Positions 16,713-25,044 of a stretch of 41,571 nucleotides of DNA are shown here, in pieces. How positions within the stretch are numbered: the first letter of the stretch is position 1; each line of letters starts with the position of its first letter. Below the pieces are notes generated by a model. That model did no database searches. It was not told the origin of the DNA and worked only from the letters and a program-made list of their open reading frames with translations. Source of the DNA: Alphaproteobacteria bacterium (GTDB lineage: Bacteria; Pseudomonadota; Alphaproteobacteria; Rs-D84); contig JAFUTJ010000021.1 of the NCBI GenBank assembly GCA_017471445.1, positions 1 through 41,571 of the forward strand, written 5' to 3'. A program made the position numbers and the translations under genes.

Positions 16713-17654
16713 TGGGGTGTGGTCTGTGGTATCGGTGCGGCAAATGCCGAATTACCAGAAAATGTAAAGTTCTGTATACCGAAACAATATACCATCACAT
16801 ACGATTGTGGGCAATTGGGTGGTACCGTGCCAGATTCGGTTACTGTCGGTTACGGCCATAACTTTACAACCGCCGCATCTGCATACTGTGGCGGGGCGCG
16901 GTGGCGCGTAAATGACACCGACACAATAATTACACCGGGAACAACATTACCGTACACGTACACCAACAATATAACGTTGCATGCGGTGCCGTGGTGTAAT
17001 CCTGGGATGTGGCCCGATGGAAATAAATGTGTTGATTGTGGCTATGGTCATTATTGTATGGGTGGTGACCATCGCGCGGTATGCAGTGGTGGCATTGTTG
17101 GATGCAACAGTACGCGTAACACCACCGACCATGGCATAGACGAACGTATGGCCAACCGGACACTGACATTGGACGAAGTAAATAATTACGTCCCAGAAAG
17201 CGATATGTCGCAATGGGAATTGGTCAGTAGCTGTCTTGACGAAACGTTGATTACTAAACAATCACTCATAATGCCTGAGGTAACAGATATCTGCAACACC
17301 GCACAAACATTACCACATGTAAAAGATACGACGGGATGTAATTATGAACCATTGTCCCCGGGCACATACCTGTTTACCAATTATTTATCCGTCGGCAGCT
17401 TTTGTAAAAATGGCGCGGCTTGGTCAAATATTGCGGTTTTCACACATCCCGTGTCATACAAAATTATTCACGTTTGTAATATATGGAATATATTCTTAGA
17501 CACAAATCATTCCGAATTTACAAAATATAATATAAAACTGCCGCAGTCGTCCGTGGGATCCAACGGCGATTATTGTCTTAGACAAAACATCAGCAATGTA
17601 AATGACGCATCAACAGCAGGTGCCGGCGGCCTGCGTGTGTATCGCCTGAGATAA
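16689..17654 (+). CDS. Exported Cys-rich protein, start codon unresolved
   Basis: From about 16689 the frame reads KKRWFFGAWGVVCGIGAANA, a plausible signal peptide, then ELPENVKFCIPKQY, shared almost exactly with the protein at 25045. A domain of about 70 residues follows that matches that paralogue (YTITYDCG to WRVNDTDTIITPG). The C-terminal part differs: a Cys-rich stretch (CVDCGYGHYCMGG) like a GCC2/GCC3 module, then about 150 unrecognised residues. No ATG, GTG or TTG with a ribosome site is in this frame between the promoter and the signal peptide; the ATG at 16712 and GTG at 16598 are in other frames. The 5' end may have been rewritten by the hairpin repeats, so expression is uncertain. 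Confidence 0.7.
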   Translation, partial: KKRWFFGAWGVVCGIGAANAELPENVKFCIPKQYTITYDCGQLGGTVPDSVTVGYGHNFTTAASAYCGGARWRVNDTDTIITPGTTLPYTYTNNITLHAVPWCNPGMWPDGNKCVDCGYGHYCMGGDHRAVCSGGIVGCNSTRNTTDHGIDERMANRTLTLDEVNNYVPESDMSQWELVSSCLDETLITKQSLIMPEVTDICNTAQTLPHVKDTTGCNYEPLSPGTYLFTNYLSVGSFCKNGAAWSNIAVFTHPVSYKIIHVCNIWNIFLDTNHSEFTKYNIKLPQSSVGSNGDYCLRQNISNVNDASTAGAGGLRVYRLR

Positions 17655-17684
17655 AAAATGTGGCGTTTATATCGCCACATTTTT
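17653..17684. terminator. Bidirectional terminator between the exported protein gene and recN
   Basis: The 12-bp stem AAAAATGTGGCG/CGCCACATTTTT (17654-17684) has a 7-nt loop. It overlaps the plus-strand stop codon and touches the recN stop, and A/T tails on both sides allow it to serve both genes. Confidence 0.9.
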
Positions 17685-19332
17685 ATTTTATCAATGTTTT
17701 TGCCGTCGCCACGGATTCAGGCGTTATTTCTGCGCCACTGATTATACGCGCGATTTCATTAACACGCGCATCGTCTGTTATTTCGGTTACCGTGGTTGTC
17801 GTTTTATCATCTGTAACAGACTTTGCAATACGAAAATGCCTATCTGCAAAACCTGCGACCTGGGCCGAATGTGTGATAACAATCGCCTGGGAATTTTGCG
17901 CCAACCGATTCAATCGCATTCCAACCGCCGATGCGGTGGCACCACTGATACCTGTATCAACCTCGTCAAAAACGAATGTATGTGACGTGTCCGCGCCGAC
18001 CAATACCACGCGCAGTGCCAACATAAACCGCGCCAATTCACCGCCCGATGCCGACGCATGTAATGGTGCAAACGGCGACCCAGGATTCGTTTTTATCATA
18101 AATACAACATTATCAATTCCATGTACCGATGGCACAGAATCTGTAATATCAACCATAAAATCGGCATTTCCAAGTTTCAAGTCGGGCAATTCTGCCAATA
18201 TGCGCGTGCGCATCGCATCCGCCGCCACACGACGCATTTCAGACAACTTATTCGCATACGTATCAAATTCTGCACGATATTTTTTTACCGCCACGGTTAA
18301 TTTTTTCAATTCAACATCAGAATTTTCAATCGCATTTAACTGTGATTCCATTTCGACCAATTTGGCCGGTAACGCATCCGCTAACACACGGTGTTTGCGG
18401 GCCGCCGCACGAATCGCAAACAAGCGTTCTTCTATTTCATCAATATCGTCTGTATCGGCCACAGTTGGTTTCAACGCATCGGTCACCGTCGCAACATCCT
18501 GGGCAATGGTATACAGTTGGTCAATTTGTGACGAATACGGATTCGTATCGCCATGTATACGTTCCAATATATGCGCCGCAGAAAACAATGCAGATTCCAA
18601 TGACATACCATTTGGATTTAACGCATCAATCGCATCTTGCAATATTGCTGTATTTTTTGTCGCATCCATAATCGCGGCGCGACGTGCAGACAAATCGTCT
18701 TCTTCGCCGGGTTGCGGATTTAATTTTTGTAATTCTGCAACATTATGTGCCAAGAATTCACGTTCGGATTCACTGCGCGCCAATGTTTCACGCAACCTGT
18801 CCAGTTCACGTTCCGCCGTGTGATACCGTGTGTATGCATTACGCGCATCATTCACAGTTGCGGCAAACCCTGAAATATTTGTGCAGGCAAACAAATCCAA
18901 TGTTTCACGATGCGTTGCCGGATTTAACAATGTATGATTTGCAAATTGACCATGAATTTCAACCAACGTGTCCCCAATTTGCTTTAATAACTTTACAGAC
19001 ACCGGAACATCGTTCACCCATGCGCGCCCCTTGCCATCGGCCGACAACGTGCGGCGCAAAATCACACCGTTATCACAATCTATACCATTTTCCCCCAGAA
19101 TTACACGCAACGAATCCGGCACAGAATCAAATTCTGCCGCAACAGATGCCATATCTGTACCATGCCGCACCAGCCCCGTATCACCGCGTGCCCCCAACGC
19201 CAATGCCAATGCATCCATTAAAATACTTTTACCCGCACCCGTTTCGCCGGTTAATATATTTAACCCGCGCCCGAATACCAGATTCAGTCTTTCAATCAGC
19301 ACCACATTAGAAATACTTAAACAATTTAACAT
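17683..19332 (-). CDS. recN: DNA repair protein RecN
   Basis: The 549-residue SMC-like ATPase acts in the repair of double-strand breaks, holding DNA together for RecA. The N-terminal half has LSISNVVLIERLNL and Walker A GETGAGKS (about 31-38). The middle is a long antiparallel coiled coil. The C-terminal half has the ABC signature ASGGELARFMLALR, Walker B (FVFDEVDTGISG) and VITHSAQVAGFAD. Length is normal (E. coli 553). No LexA box is evident in the short upstream region, where the -10 box lies only 6 nt before the ATG. Confidence 0.97.
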   Translation of the reverse strand: MLNCLSISNVVLIERLNLVFGRGLNILTGETGAGKSILMDALALALGARGDTGLVRHGTDMASVAAEFDSVPDSLRVILGENGIDCDNGVILRRTLSADGKGRAWVNDVPVSVKLLKQIGDTLVEIHGQFANHTLLNPATHRETLDLFACTNISGFAATVNDARNAYTRYHTAERELDRLRETLARSESEREFLAHNVAELQKLNPQPGEEDDLSARRAAIMDATKNTAILQDAIDALNPNGMSLESALFSAAHILERIHGDTNPYSSQIDQLYTIAQDVATVTDALKPTVADTDDIDEIEERLFAIRAAARKHRVLADALPAKLVEMESQLNAIENSDVELKKLTVAVKKYRAEFDTYANKLSEMRRVAADAMRTRILAELPDLKLGNADFMVDITDSVPSVHGIDNVVFMIKTNPGSPFAPLHASASGGELARFMLALRVVLVGADTSHTFVFDEVDTGISGATASAVGMRLNRLAQNSQAIVITHSAQVAGFADRHFRIAKSVTDDKTTTTVTEITDDARVNEIARIISGAEITPESVATAKTLIK

Positions 19333-19338
19333 GCCCGA

Positions 19339-19368
19339 ATTATAACGATATTATATGTACAAGTTCAA
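19339..19368 (-). promoter_or_regulatory. recN promoter, probably leaderless
   Basis: TTGAAC (19363-19368), an 18-bp spacer and TATAAT (19339-19344) lie on the minus strand. The expected start site coincides with the A of ATG 19332, and no Shine-Dalgarno sequence is present. Confidence 0.6.
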
Positions 19369-19385
19369 GATTTTTGTGATATAAT
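19357..19385 (+). promoter_or_regulatory. Promoter of the small Cys-rich gene
   Basis: TATAAT (19380-19385) with a TGA extension and a weak -35 (GTACAA, 19357-19362) at 17 bp drives the plus strand. It overlaps the recN promoter, so the two may compete. Confidence 0.5.
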
Positions 19386-19421
19386 TCGTATGATAAAAAT
19401 CTTGAAACAATAGGTTTGCAA

Positions 19422-19652
19422 ATGAAAAAAACATACATATTTATTTTCGGATTCGTAATCGGTACAATCACCGGGTTTGCGATTGCAAATGTAAATTGGT
19501 CACGATTAATTACCGGCAGTTTACAATGTCAGGACGGATTACCCCCGGATAAGAATGGCTGCTGTAGCGATGAAGAATATACCGATATGGGCAACCTTGG
19601 ATTTAATTGTTGTCCAAAATCAGGCGGCGATTGTTTTCCACCGATTAAATAA
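19422..19652 (+). CDS. Small exported or membrane-anchored Cys-rich protein
   Basis: ATG 19422 gives 76 residues, with AATAGG upstream. The N-terminus MKKTYIFIFGFVIGTITGFA is a signal peptide or membrane anchor. The short outer part packs seven Cys in about 40 residues (CQDGLPPDKNGCCSDEE, then GFNCCPKSGGDCFPPIK), which suggests a disulphide-knotted domain. A terminator follows at once. I do not recognise a named family. The gene sits between recN and addA but has its own promoter, so the link with repair is probably only positional. Confidence 0.75.
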   Translation: MKKTYIFIFGFVIGTITGFAIANVNWSRLITGSLQCQDGLPPDKNGCCSDEEYTDMGNLGFNCCPKSGGDCFPPIK

Positions 19653-19676
19653 ACCGCAAAACGCGGTTTTATTTTA
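19651..19676. terminator. Terminator after the small Cys-rich gene
   Basis: The 7-bp stem AAACCGC/GCGGTTT (19651-19669) is followed by TATTTTATTT on the plus strand. It may also serve the addA nuclease gene, whose stop overlaps it, since an A-rich tract lies on the other side. Confidence 0.75.
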
Positions 19677-20115
19677 TTTCCTGTAACGTCCAATCGTGCA
19701 ACCATAATATATATGTTTCAATATTATAATCTGTATAAACTTGGCGCAACAATTCTTTGTATTCACGCATTTTATAACAATAATGTTCGCGCATTTTATC
19801 TTTATCAATATCTGTTTTATAATCCAGAATATATACCGTCTTTGTTTTATCATCAATGACCAATCGGTCAATACGCCGACTGATAAAGCGGCCAAGAACA
19901 ACACCGGCAATCGGTAATTCGGCACGTGAATTTGGTGTAAAGAATCGCGCCAATTCCGGATGTGATTTTATTTGTGCAACCATTTCTGCGTCGCCATGAA
20001 TACCATCTGATGCAACGACAATACCCTGTAACAGTTTATGACGACGAACACCAACACCTGTTGCGTATTGCGTGTTGTCATACCGGGTTAATAATTCATG
20101 TATTGTTTCCGTCAT
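19669..20115 (-). CDS. Stand-alone AddA/RecB-type nuclease domain
   Basis: ATG 20115 gives 148 residues; it overlaps the stop of the helicase gene by 20 nt. The protein begins MTETIHELL, the first motif (HxLL) of the AddA nuclease domain. It then has the PD-(D/E)XK core RIDRLVID and ILDYKTD and a final helix motif (MREYKELLRQVY). In usual AddA (about 1150 residues) this domain is fused to the helicase. All expected catalytic positions seem present, so it is probably active and works with the helicase encoded upstream. A recent frameshift in a single addA is possible, but the start codon at the domain edge argues for a real split. Confidence 0.85.
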   Translation of the reverse strand: MTETIHELLTRYDNTQYATGVGVRRHKLLQGIVVASDGIHGDAEMVAQIKSHPELARFFTPNSRAELPIAGVVLGRFISRRIDRLVIDDKTKTVYILDYKTDIDKDKMREHYCYKMREYKELLRQVYTDYNIETYILWLHDWTLQEIK

Positions 20116-22723
20116 GTATAATCCTGATTTCATCGTCGGTTAATTCGGCATCTGGAATTTGTTGCAACACACGCCATAACATTGCATGCCACGATATTTC
20201 CGGCGCATTCTTGTACGGGGTATAGCCATAAATATACAATTCATCACGCGCACGTGTCATCGCCACGTACAGCAAACGATAATATTCTGAAATTCGTGTC
20301 TGCATTGCAGAATCTGATGCGGCGCGTCGAATATAACTATCCCCGGAATGCGGCGACCACAGCCATAAATCATCACCATCGCCCACAATTGGTATAACAT
20401 CATCAGACGACGGAACGCGCGTTGTATCAATCAAGAATACAACCGGTGCCTCCAGCCCCTTGGAACCATGCACGGTTGCAATACGCACACCATTTGCCGC
20501 ATCCATATCACGCTTAATTTCTGCACCACCGGTTATAAACCACTTTATAAATTCACGCAGTGTTCCCGGCTGGGTACGTTCATACGACAAACATATTGTC
20601 ATAAATTCTTCCAATGGGTCAATTACCTGGTCACCCAATGCAGCAATCATACGTTCACGCACACCGCATTCGTTTAACACGCGTGAAAAAAACGAATATG
20701 GTGCCAGAACACGCGACCATTCAACAATCTTATTCAATGTATCATAAATATCGCCATACATATCATGAACAATATCAAAAACAGTAATTGAAATTGCATC
20801 CGATGCATTTTGTTTACGTTGCGCGTTTTCTTTATTTCGCCGATTACACAAATCAAAAATTTCCGCATCACACAATGCAAAAATTGGACTTTTTAACACA
20901 CAGCATAAACTGTAATCATCCGCCACATTCATACAAAAACGCACCAAATTCATTAAATCACGAATTGGTGGAAATTCCGGCAAAACAATCCGGTCACTGC
21001 CCGCAACATCAATATTACGACGCTTTAATTCACGAACCAACGGCGCCGCCATCGGAACACGCCGTTGAACCAGCACCATTATATCACACGGCAAATACCG
21101 TCCAGAATTTATAATATCAACAATCTTGTCGGCAATCATACACACATAGCCACGCACATCGGCATCTGATTCTTGTTTTGATACCAAGCGTTGAACATAC
21201 ACCGCGCCCGGTGCATCGCGCCGAAAACACGCATGCGTATTGTTTATAAAACCCGTTGCCGCAGCAACATCCGGATTACCAAAGAACGCATCCACCGCGT
21301 ACAATATTGACGGACACGAACGAAAACTCTGGTCCAGTGGAATCTCACGAATTGTACGCACATTTGCCGTAATTTGTCGCGCAATTTCGTCGCGACTTTG
21401 TGCAAATGCACGCGGGTCCGCACCCTGGAAACCATAAATTGATTGCTTGGTATCACCAACAACAAACAACGAATGCGGTGTTTGTGACGTATCACCCGAC
21501 ACAAAGAAGTCCCCAGCCAACATACGCAGTATATCCCACTGCACCGGGCTGGTATCTTGGGCTTCGTCCACCAGAATATGCGACAAAGACAAATCCAACT
21601 GTGACAAAACCCAACCCATGTTTTCTGGGCTGGAAAACAGTTTACGTGTATATAAAATCAAATCATCAAAATCTAAAATACCGCGCGACATTTTCATATC
21701 ACGATAAATACGCGCAAATGCCGCCGACAAATCAAATAATGCAATCGTATCATCAAAAATACGCTGGTTTATATTACGCTGATTCTGGGCATACACGCGT
21801 TCTAATTCACCCGTCAAATAATCGCGTTTCGCCACATTGGAATTACGCGCACCCGTCGCCGTCAGGTACGCAGTCTTATATTCATCAAAATCTATAGTTT
21901 TATCAATATACAACCGTGTTAATGTAACAATTTTTATTAAAAACTGAGTCGGCTTTTTTGACGAATTTAGTTCCGCATTCGCCATATTTATAATAATTTC
22001 CAGTTTTTCCCCGGACGCATCCGGCACCGGCGACAAATCTAATTCTAAATATTTATATGTTTTATCAATAAAGTATTTACGATATTGCACAAAATTGTTT
22101 ACACCAAAAAAGTGCTTGTACTGGTCACTTAAAATAGATAATAAATCCGCCGTATAGTTTTCAGACACCCGCCCGACAATATGTGCAAATGCATCCGAAA
22201 CCGGCGCATCATTTGTTTCGTTTATCAGATGATTAAATGCATCCTGTAATAACACCCGTTGTGCGGCATCAGACACCAACGTCCACGATGGTGGCAGACC
22301 TGCCTCTATCGGGAAACGATGTAATATTTCTTCACAAAAACCATGAATGGTTTTTATTTTTAATACATCTGGATTATCTATATAAAAAAAGAATATTTCG
22401 CGTGCATGGGCAATATCTGTATCTGTAATATCATGGCCGATTGCAATTCCATCCAACATATCGCGCAATTCTTTATCTGATGCGGTTGCCCACTGGCGCA
22501 ACGCAACCAGTATTCTGTTCCGCATTTCACCGGCCCCGGCATTGGTATATGTTAAACACAATATACCAGAACGTGCCAAATCTGGGCTGCGAAACAAGAT
22601 ACGTAATAACCGCTGAACCAATACACTGGTCTTGCCCGTACCGGCGTTTGCCTGAACCCATATATTTTCCGTTGGATTTGCGGCAATGTCTTGATTTGGC
22701 GATAATGTGCGTTTTTGTATCAT
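20096..22723 (-). CDS. addA: AddA-type UvrD-family helicase without nuclease domain
   Basis: The 875-residue superfamily-1 helicase has Walker A QANAGTGKTSVL (about 23-34), LTYTNAGAGEMRNRI, IKTIHGFCEEIL, Walker B ILVDEAQDTSPVQWDIL, VGDTKQSIYGFQGAD, VHGSKGLEAPVVFLI and LYVAMTRARDELY. These are motifs I to VI of AddA/RecB, the motor of the double-strand-break resection enzyme. It ends just after motif VI; the nuclease domain is the next gene. AAGG stands 8 nt before ATG 22723. The partner AddB is not in the window. Confidence 0.93.
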   Translation of the reverse strand: MIQKRTLSPNQDIAANPTENIWVQANAGTGKTSVLVQRLLRILFRSPDLARSGILCLTYTNAGAGEMRNRILVALRQWATASDKELRDMLDGIAIGHDITDTDIAHAREIFFFYIDNPDVLKIKTIHGFCEEILHRFPIEAGLPPSWTLVSDAAQRVLLQDAFNHLINETNDAPVSDAFAHIVGRVSENYTADLLSILSDQYKHFFGVNNFVQYRKYFIDKTYKYLELDLSPVPDASGEKLEIIINMANAELNSSKKPTQFLIKIVTLTRLYIDKTIDFDEYKTAYLTATGARNSNVAKRDYLTGELERVYAQNQRNINQRIFDDTIALFDLSAAFARIYRDMKMSRGILDFDDLILYTRKLFSSPENMGWVLSQLDLSLSHILVDEAQDTSPVQWDILRMLAGDFFVSGDTSQTPHSLFVVGDTKQSIYGFQGADPRAFAQSRDEIARQITANVRTIREIPLDQSFRSCPSILYAVDAFFGNPDVAAATGFINNTHACFRRDAPGAVYVQRLVSKQESDADVRGYVCMIADKIVDIINSGRYLPCDIMVLVQRRVPMAAPLVRELKRRNIDVAGSDRIVLPEFPPIRDLMNLVRFCMNVADDYSLCCVLKSPIFALCDAEIFDLCNRRNKENAQRKQNASDAISITVFDIVHDMYGDIYDTLNKIVEWSRVLAPYSFFSRVLNECGVRERMIAALGDQVIDPLEEFMTICLSYERTQPGTLREFIKWFITGGAEIKRDMDAANGVRIATVHGSKGLEAPVVFLIDTTRVPSSDDVIPIVGDGDDLWLWSPHSGDSYIRRAASDSAMQTRISEYYRLLYVAMTRARDELYIYGYTPYKNAPEISWHAMLWRVLQQIPDAELTDDEIRIIHDGNNT

Positions 22724-22731
22724 TTATGGCC

Positions 22732-22760
22732 TTGCTTTATTTTATGGATTTTAGTATAAA
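22732..22760 (+). promoter_or_regulatory. Promoter of the membrane-anchored coiled-coil gene
   Basis: TTGCTT (22732-22737), a 17-bp spacer and TATAAA (22755-22760) lie on the plus strand, about 53 nt before ATG 22814. They overlap the addA promoter on the other strand. Confidence 0.5.
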
Positions 22761-22776
22761 TTCACAAGAACTGCAA
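22748..22776 (-). promoter_or_regulatory. Promoter of addA
   Basis: TTGCAG (22771-22776), a 17-bp spacer and TAAAAT (22748-22753) lie on the minus strand, 24 nt before ATG 22723. Confidence 0.5.
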
Positions 22777-22813
22777 GGAAACTAACAGCATCTGTACTTT
22801 TTCGGGGGGAATT

Positions 22814-24742
22814 ATGGAAATTGTAAAAATTCTGTTAATTATATGTGGCGCAATGGGCATTTTATTGTTGGTTGCGTTGGGCGTTTTGTTTTTCGTGTCA
22901 CGCAGGACACAACGGGTTATGGAATCTGTCTTACAGATAATGTTAACCCCAGAACAGGCCCAAATAAAATCGGCCACACGTGTCTTGGCAACCATATTGT
23001 CCGATGAAATCGCTAAAATTGAATCGGCGTTTCAGATAATGCGCGATACGTTAAATGCACAAATACAATCGGCAAATGAACTGAAAAACGAACTGACCGT
23101 ACAAAACGATAAATTGGTTGGTATGGCAGATGATGCAACAAAAAAAATTGCCTTGATGTCCCAGCGATTAGACAACACGGTCACCGGTCTTGGCGCGATG
23201 GTACAATCATCTGCGTGGCGCGACGTTGATGCGGCAACCGAAAAATTCGGCGCAACCATGACAGAATTGGTTACCAAGATTGATGCAACAACCGCAGATA
23301 CAGCCGATAAAACACAAAAATTACAATCGCAAATTGATGGTTGGATTTCTGCATCAATGGATTTATCAGAACGACTGAAAAACGAATTTGATAATAATTC
23401 AACGCAAATGAAAACAATGTCAGATGACGCGAACGCATTGCAAACAAAAATTGCCGAATTGGCCAAAACAACCGCCGATGGATTTGACCAGGTAAAAACA
23501 TCGTCCGCCGAATATGAATCAATTATGACCCAGAATAATAAATCACTGGACGAACAATTGGTAAAACTGGACAGTTTCAGCAAGCAGTCAAAAAAACAAT
23601 TAACGACCCAGATGAATTCTTTGACCAACACGGCAAACGTTGTCGGCGGCCAAGTACGCTTGGCAGAATCATCAATTGAAAAGCAGGTACGAAAATTAAC
23701 CGACGCGGTAGAGGTATTGATGTCTTCGGCAACCGAAACAGAAAATTCGGTTCGTGGCATATCAACCGAATTGGCCGCATTGACCAATAAATTTGATAGC
23801 GAAATAAAAGAATTTGCCAATGGCGCGGTATCCGAACTGAAAACCGTATCTGGTGTTGCAAATATAACGCTTGAAAACACCAAGACCGCCGCGGGCGCGT
23901 TTTCAGAATCTGTGCGCGCGATGGCAACCGGTGTGCGCGAAACCTTGATTGAAATGAACACCGCACATCAACAATTATCTGGACAATCGGCCAACCTGAT
24001 AAAAATGTCAAATGACACAACCGCACAATTGCAACCACTGTCCGAACTGATCGAGAAATATTATGCCGCCCTGCCCGACCTGTCGAAAAATTCGGCGGAC
24101 GCGAATGACAACTTGGCACGCATTGTTGCAAACCTGAATGATTCAATTAATGCAATGAAATCAACCGTTGCAGAATCAACCGACGCAATTGCACAATCGG
24201 CCGTAAAGTTAGAAGATTTGGCCGGACAGTCGCGCCAGCAAATGATTGACCTGATGACCGATTATTCCAAGGCGGTTGGTACAATGCAAACATTGAACAA
24301 GCAAATGATGGTTGCCCGCGCATCGGCACCCATGGACGCAATAAAAAATGCGCCCGCCGCGCGCCCATTTGGCCCGGTCAGCAGTCGTGATTTCTTGGCA
24401 CAAAGCGACAAGATGTTTGCAAAACTGCATGAACAATCGTTGGATTTAACACGTGCCGCCGGCGCCGAAATACCTGATGTTGTTTGGAAAAAATATCACG
24501 ATGGCGACACAACAATCTTTTCTAAATGGTTGGCAAAAATGTTGGGGGCGGCCGAAAAGAAACGCGTGCGCGACATAATGAAATCTGACAGTGTATTTCG
24601 TTCCCAGGCAACACAGTTCGTGCGCAGTTTTGATAAAATTCTGACCGCGGCCGCGGGGACAGACGACGCAGAAAAATTAAATGCCACACTAATGAAAACC
24701 GATTTGGGACAAATATACGGCGTATTACGTGCGCATATATAG
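22814..24742 (+). CDS. Membrane-anchored coiled-coil protein with a conserved C-terminal domain
   Basis: The 642-residue protein starts with one transmembrane helix (ILLIICGAMGILLLVALGVLFFV, cut here only by its flanks) at about 5-28. From about 45 to 500 it is almost continuous coiled coil, rich in Ala, Thr, Lys and Glu, like RmuC or chemoreceptor stalks. The C-terminal 130 residues form a compact domain with FAKLHEQSLDLTRAA, WKKYHDGDTTIFSKW and KTDLGQIYGVLRAH. GGGGGGA lies 5 nt before ATG. RmuC is ruled out because its nuclease-like domain is missing. Topology puts the coil in the cytoplasm. Envelope organisation or a signalling role is possible; I cannot name the family. Confidence 0.82.
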   Translation: MEIVKILLIICGAMGILLLVALGVLFFVSRRTQRVMESVLQIMLTPEQAQIKSATRVLATILSDEIAKIESAFQIMRDTLNAQIQSANELKNELTVQNDKLVGMADDATKKIALMSQRLDNTVTGLGAMVQSSAWRDVDAATEKFGATMTELVTKIDATTADTADKTQKLQSQIDGWISASMDLSERLKNEFDNNSTQMKTMSDDANALQTKIAELAKTTADGFDQVKTSSAEYESIMTQNNKSLDEQLVKLDSFSKQSKKQLTTQMNSLTNTANVVGGQVRLAESSIEKQVRKLTDAVEVLMSSATETENSVRGISTELAALTNKFDSEIKEFANGAVSELKTVSGVANITLENTKTAAGAFSESVRAMATGVRETLIEMNTAHQQLSGQSANLIKMSNDTTAQLQPLSELIEKYYAALPDLSKNSADANDNLARIVANLNDSINAMKSTVAESTDAIAQSAVKLEDLAGQSRQQMIDLMTDYSKAVGTMQTLNKQMMVARASAPMDAIKNAPAARPFGPVSSRDFLAQSDKMFAKLHEQSLDLTRAAGAEIPDVVWKKYHDGDTTIFSKWLAKMLGAAEKKRVRDIMKSDSVFRSQATQFVRSFDKILTAAAGTDDAEKLNATLMKTDLGQIYGVLRAHI

Positions 24743-24743
24743 A

Positions 24744-24770
24744 AAAATCCCCCTATGACGGGGGATTTTC
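24744..24770 (+). terminator. Terminator after the coiled-coil gene
   Basis: The 10-bp stem AAAATCCCCC/GGGGGATTTT (24744-24769) with a 6-nt loop lies 2 nt after the stop codon. Confidence 0.85.
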
Positions 24771-24779
24771 AATTTATGA

Positions 24780-24808
24780 TTGCCGAAACATCATTTATGA
24801 TTTATTAT
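24780..24808 (+). promoter_or_regulatory. Promoter of the structured leader and exported protein gene
   Basis: TTGCCG (24780-24785), a 17-bp spacer and TATTAT (24803-24808) lie on the plus strand. The transcript would start near 24815, about 230 nt before ATG 25045. Confidence 0.55.
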
Positions 24809-24859
24809 TATATCAACGCGATTATGCGTGTGCGGGTGTAACGACCCAAAACATATAAA

Positions 24860-24988
24860 AAAACTCGGTGTACGAATAACCGTACATGGTATCTCCAATC
24901 CAAATTTGGTTGGAGGGCTGTGAATACATTGAATAAGCAGCACTATTTTACTGAGTTTTATAGTCGTTAACCTCCAACCACTGCTGTT
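24860..24988 (+). ncRNA. Candidate structured leader RNA
   Basis: The plus strand can form a closed junction. The outer stem is AAAACTC (24860-24866) with GAGTTTT (24953-24959). Inside it are TGTACG/CGTACA with a 6-nt loop (24869-24886), a 9-bp stem with one bulge built on CTCCAA/TTGGAG (24893-24915), and GCTG/CAGC (24917-24941). GGTTGGAGG (24908-24916) can instead pair with CCTCCAACC (24971-24979), which would break the third stem. Mutually exclusive pairings of this type are typical of riboswitch-like leaders, but no known class is recognised. Confidence 0.45.
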
Positions 24989-25044
24989 TTCGCGTGGGAT
25001 ATTTTTTATTAGAAAAAATAAAGGAACAGGGAGGGAAAAAAGAT

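Noticed and set aside
16459..16861. Two other open frames over the twin hairpins
   Set aside because: They end soon after the signal-peptide region and do not continue into the conserved paralogous protein.
22814..24742. RmuC recombination-limitation protein
   Set aside because: The topology (one TM helix plus coiled coil) fits, but the RmuC nuclease-like domain and its motifs are missing.
24860..24960. tRNA-like fold with a 7-bp closing stem
   Set aside because: It has no T-arm GTTCRA, no 7-nt anticodon loop and no CCA, so it is not a tRNA.
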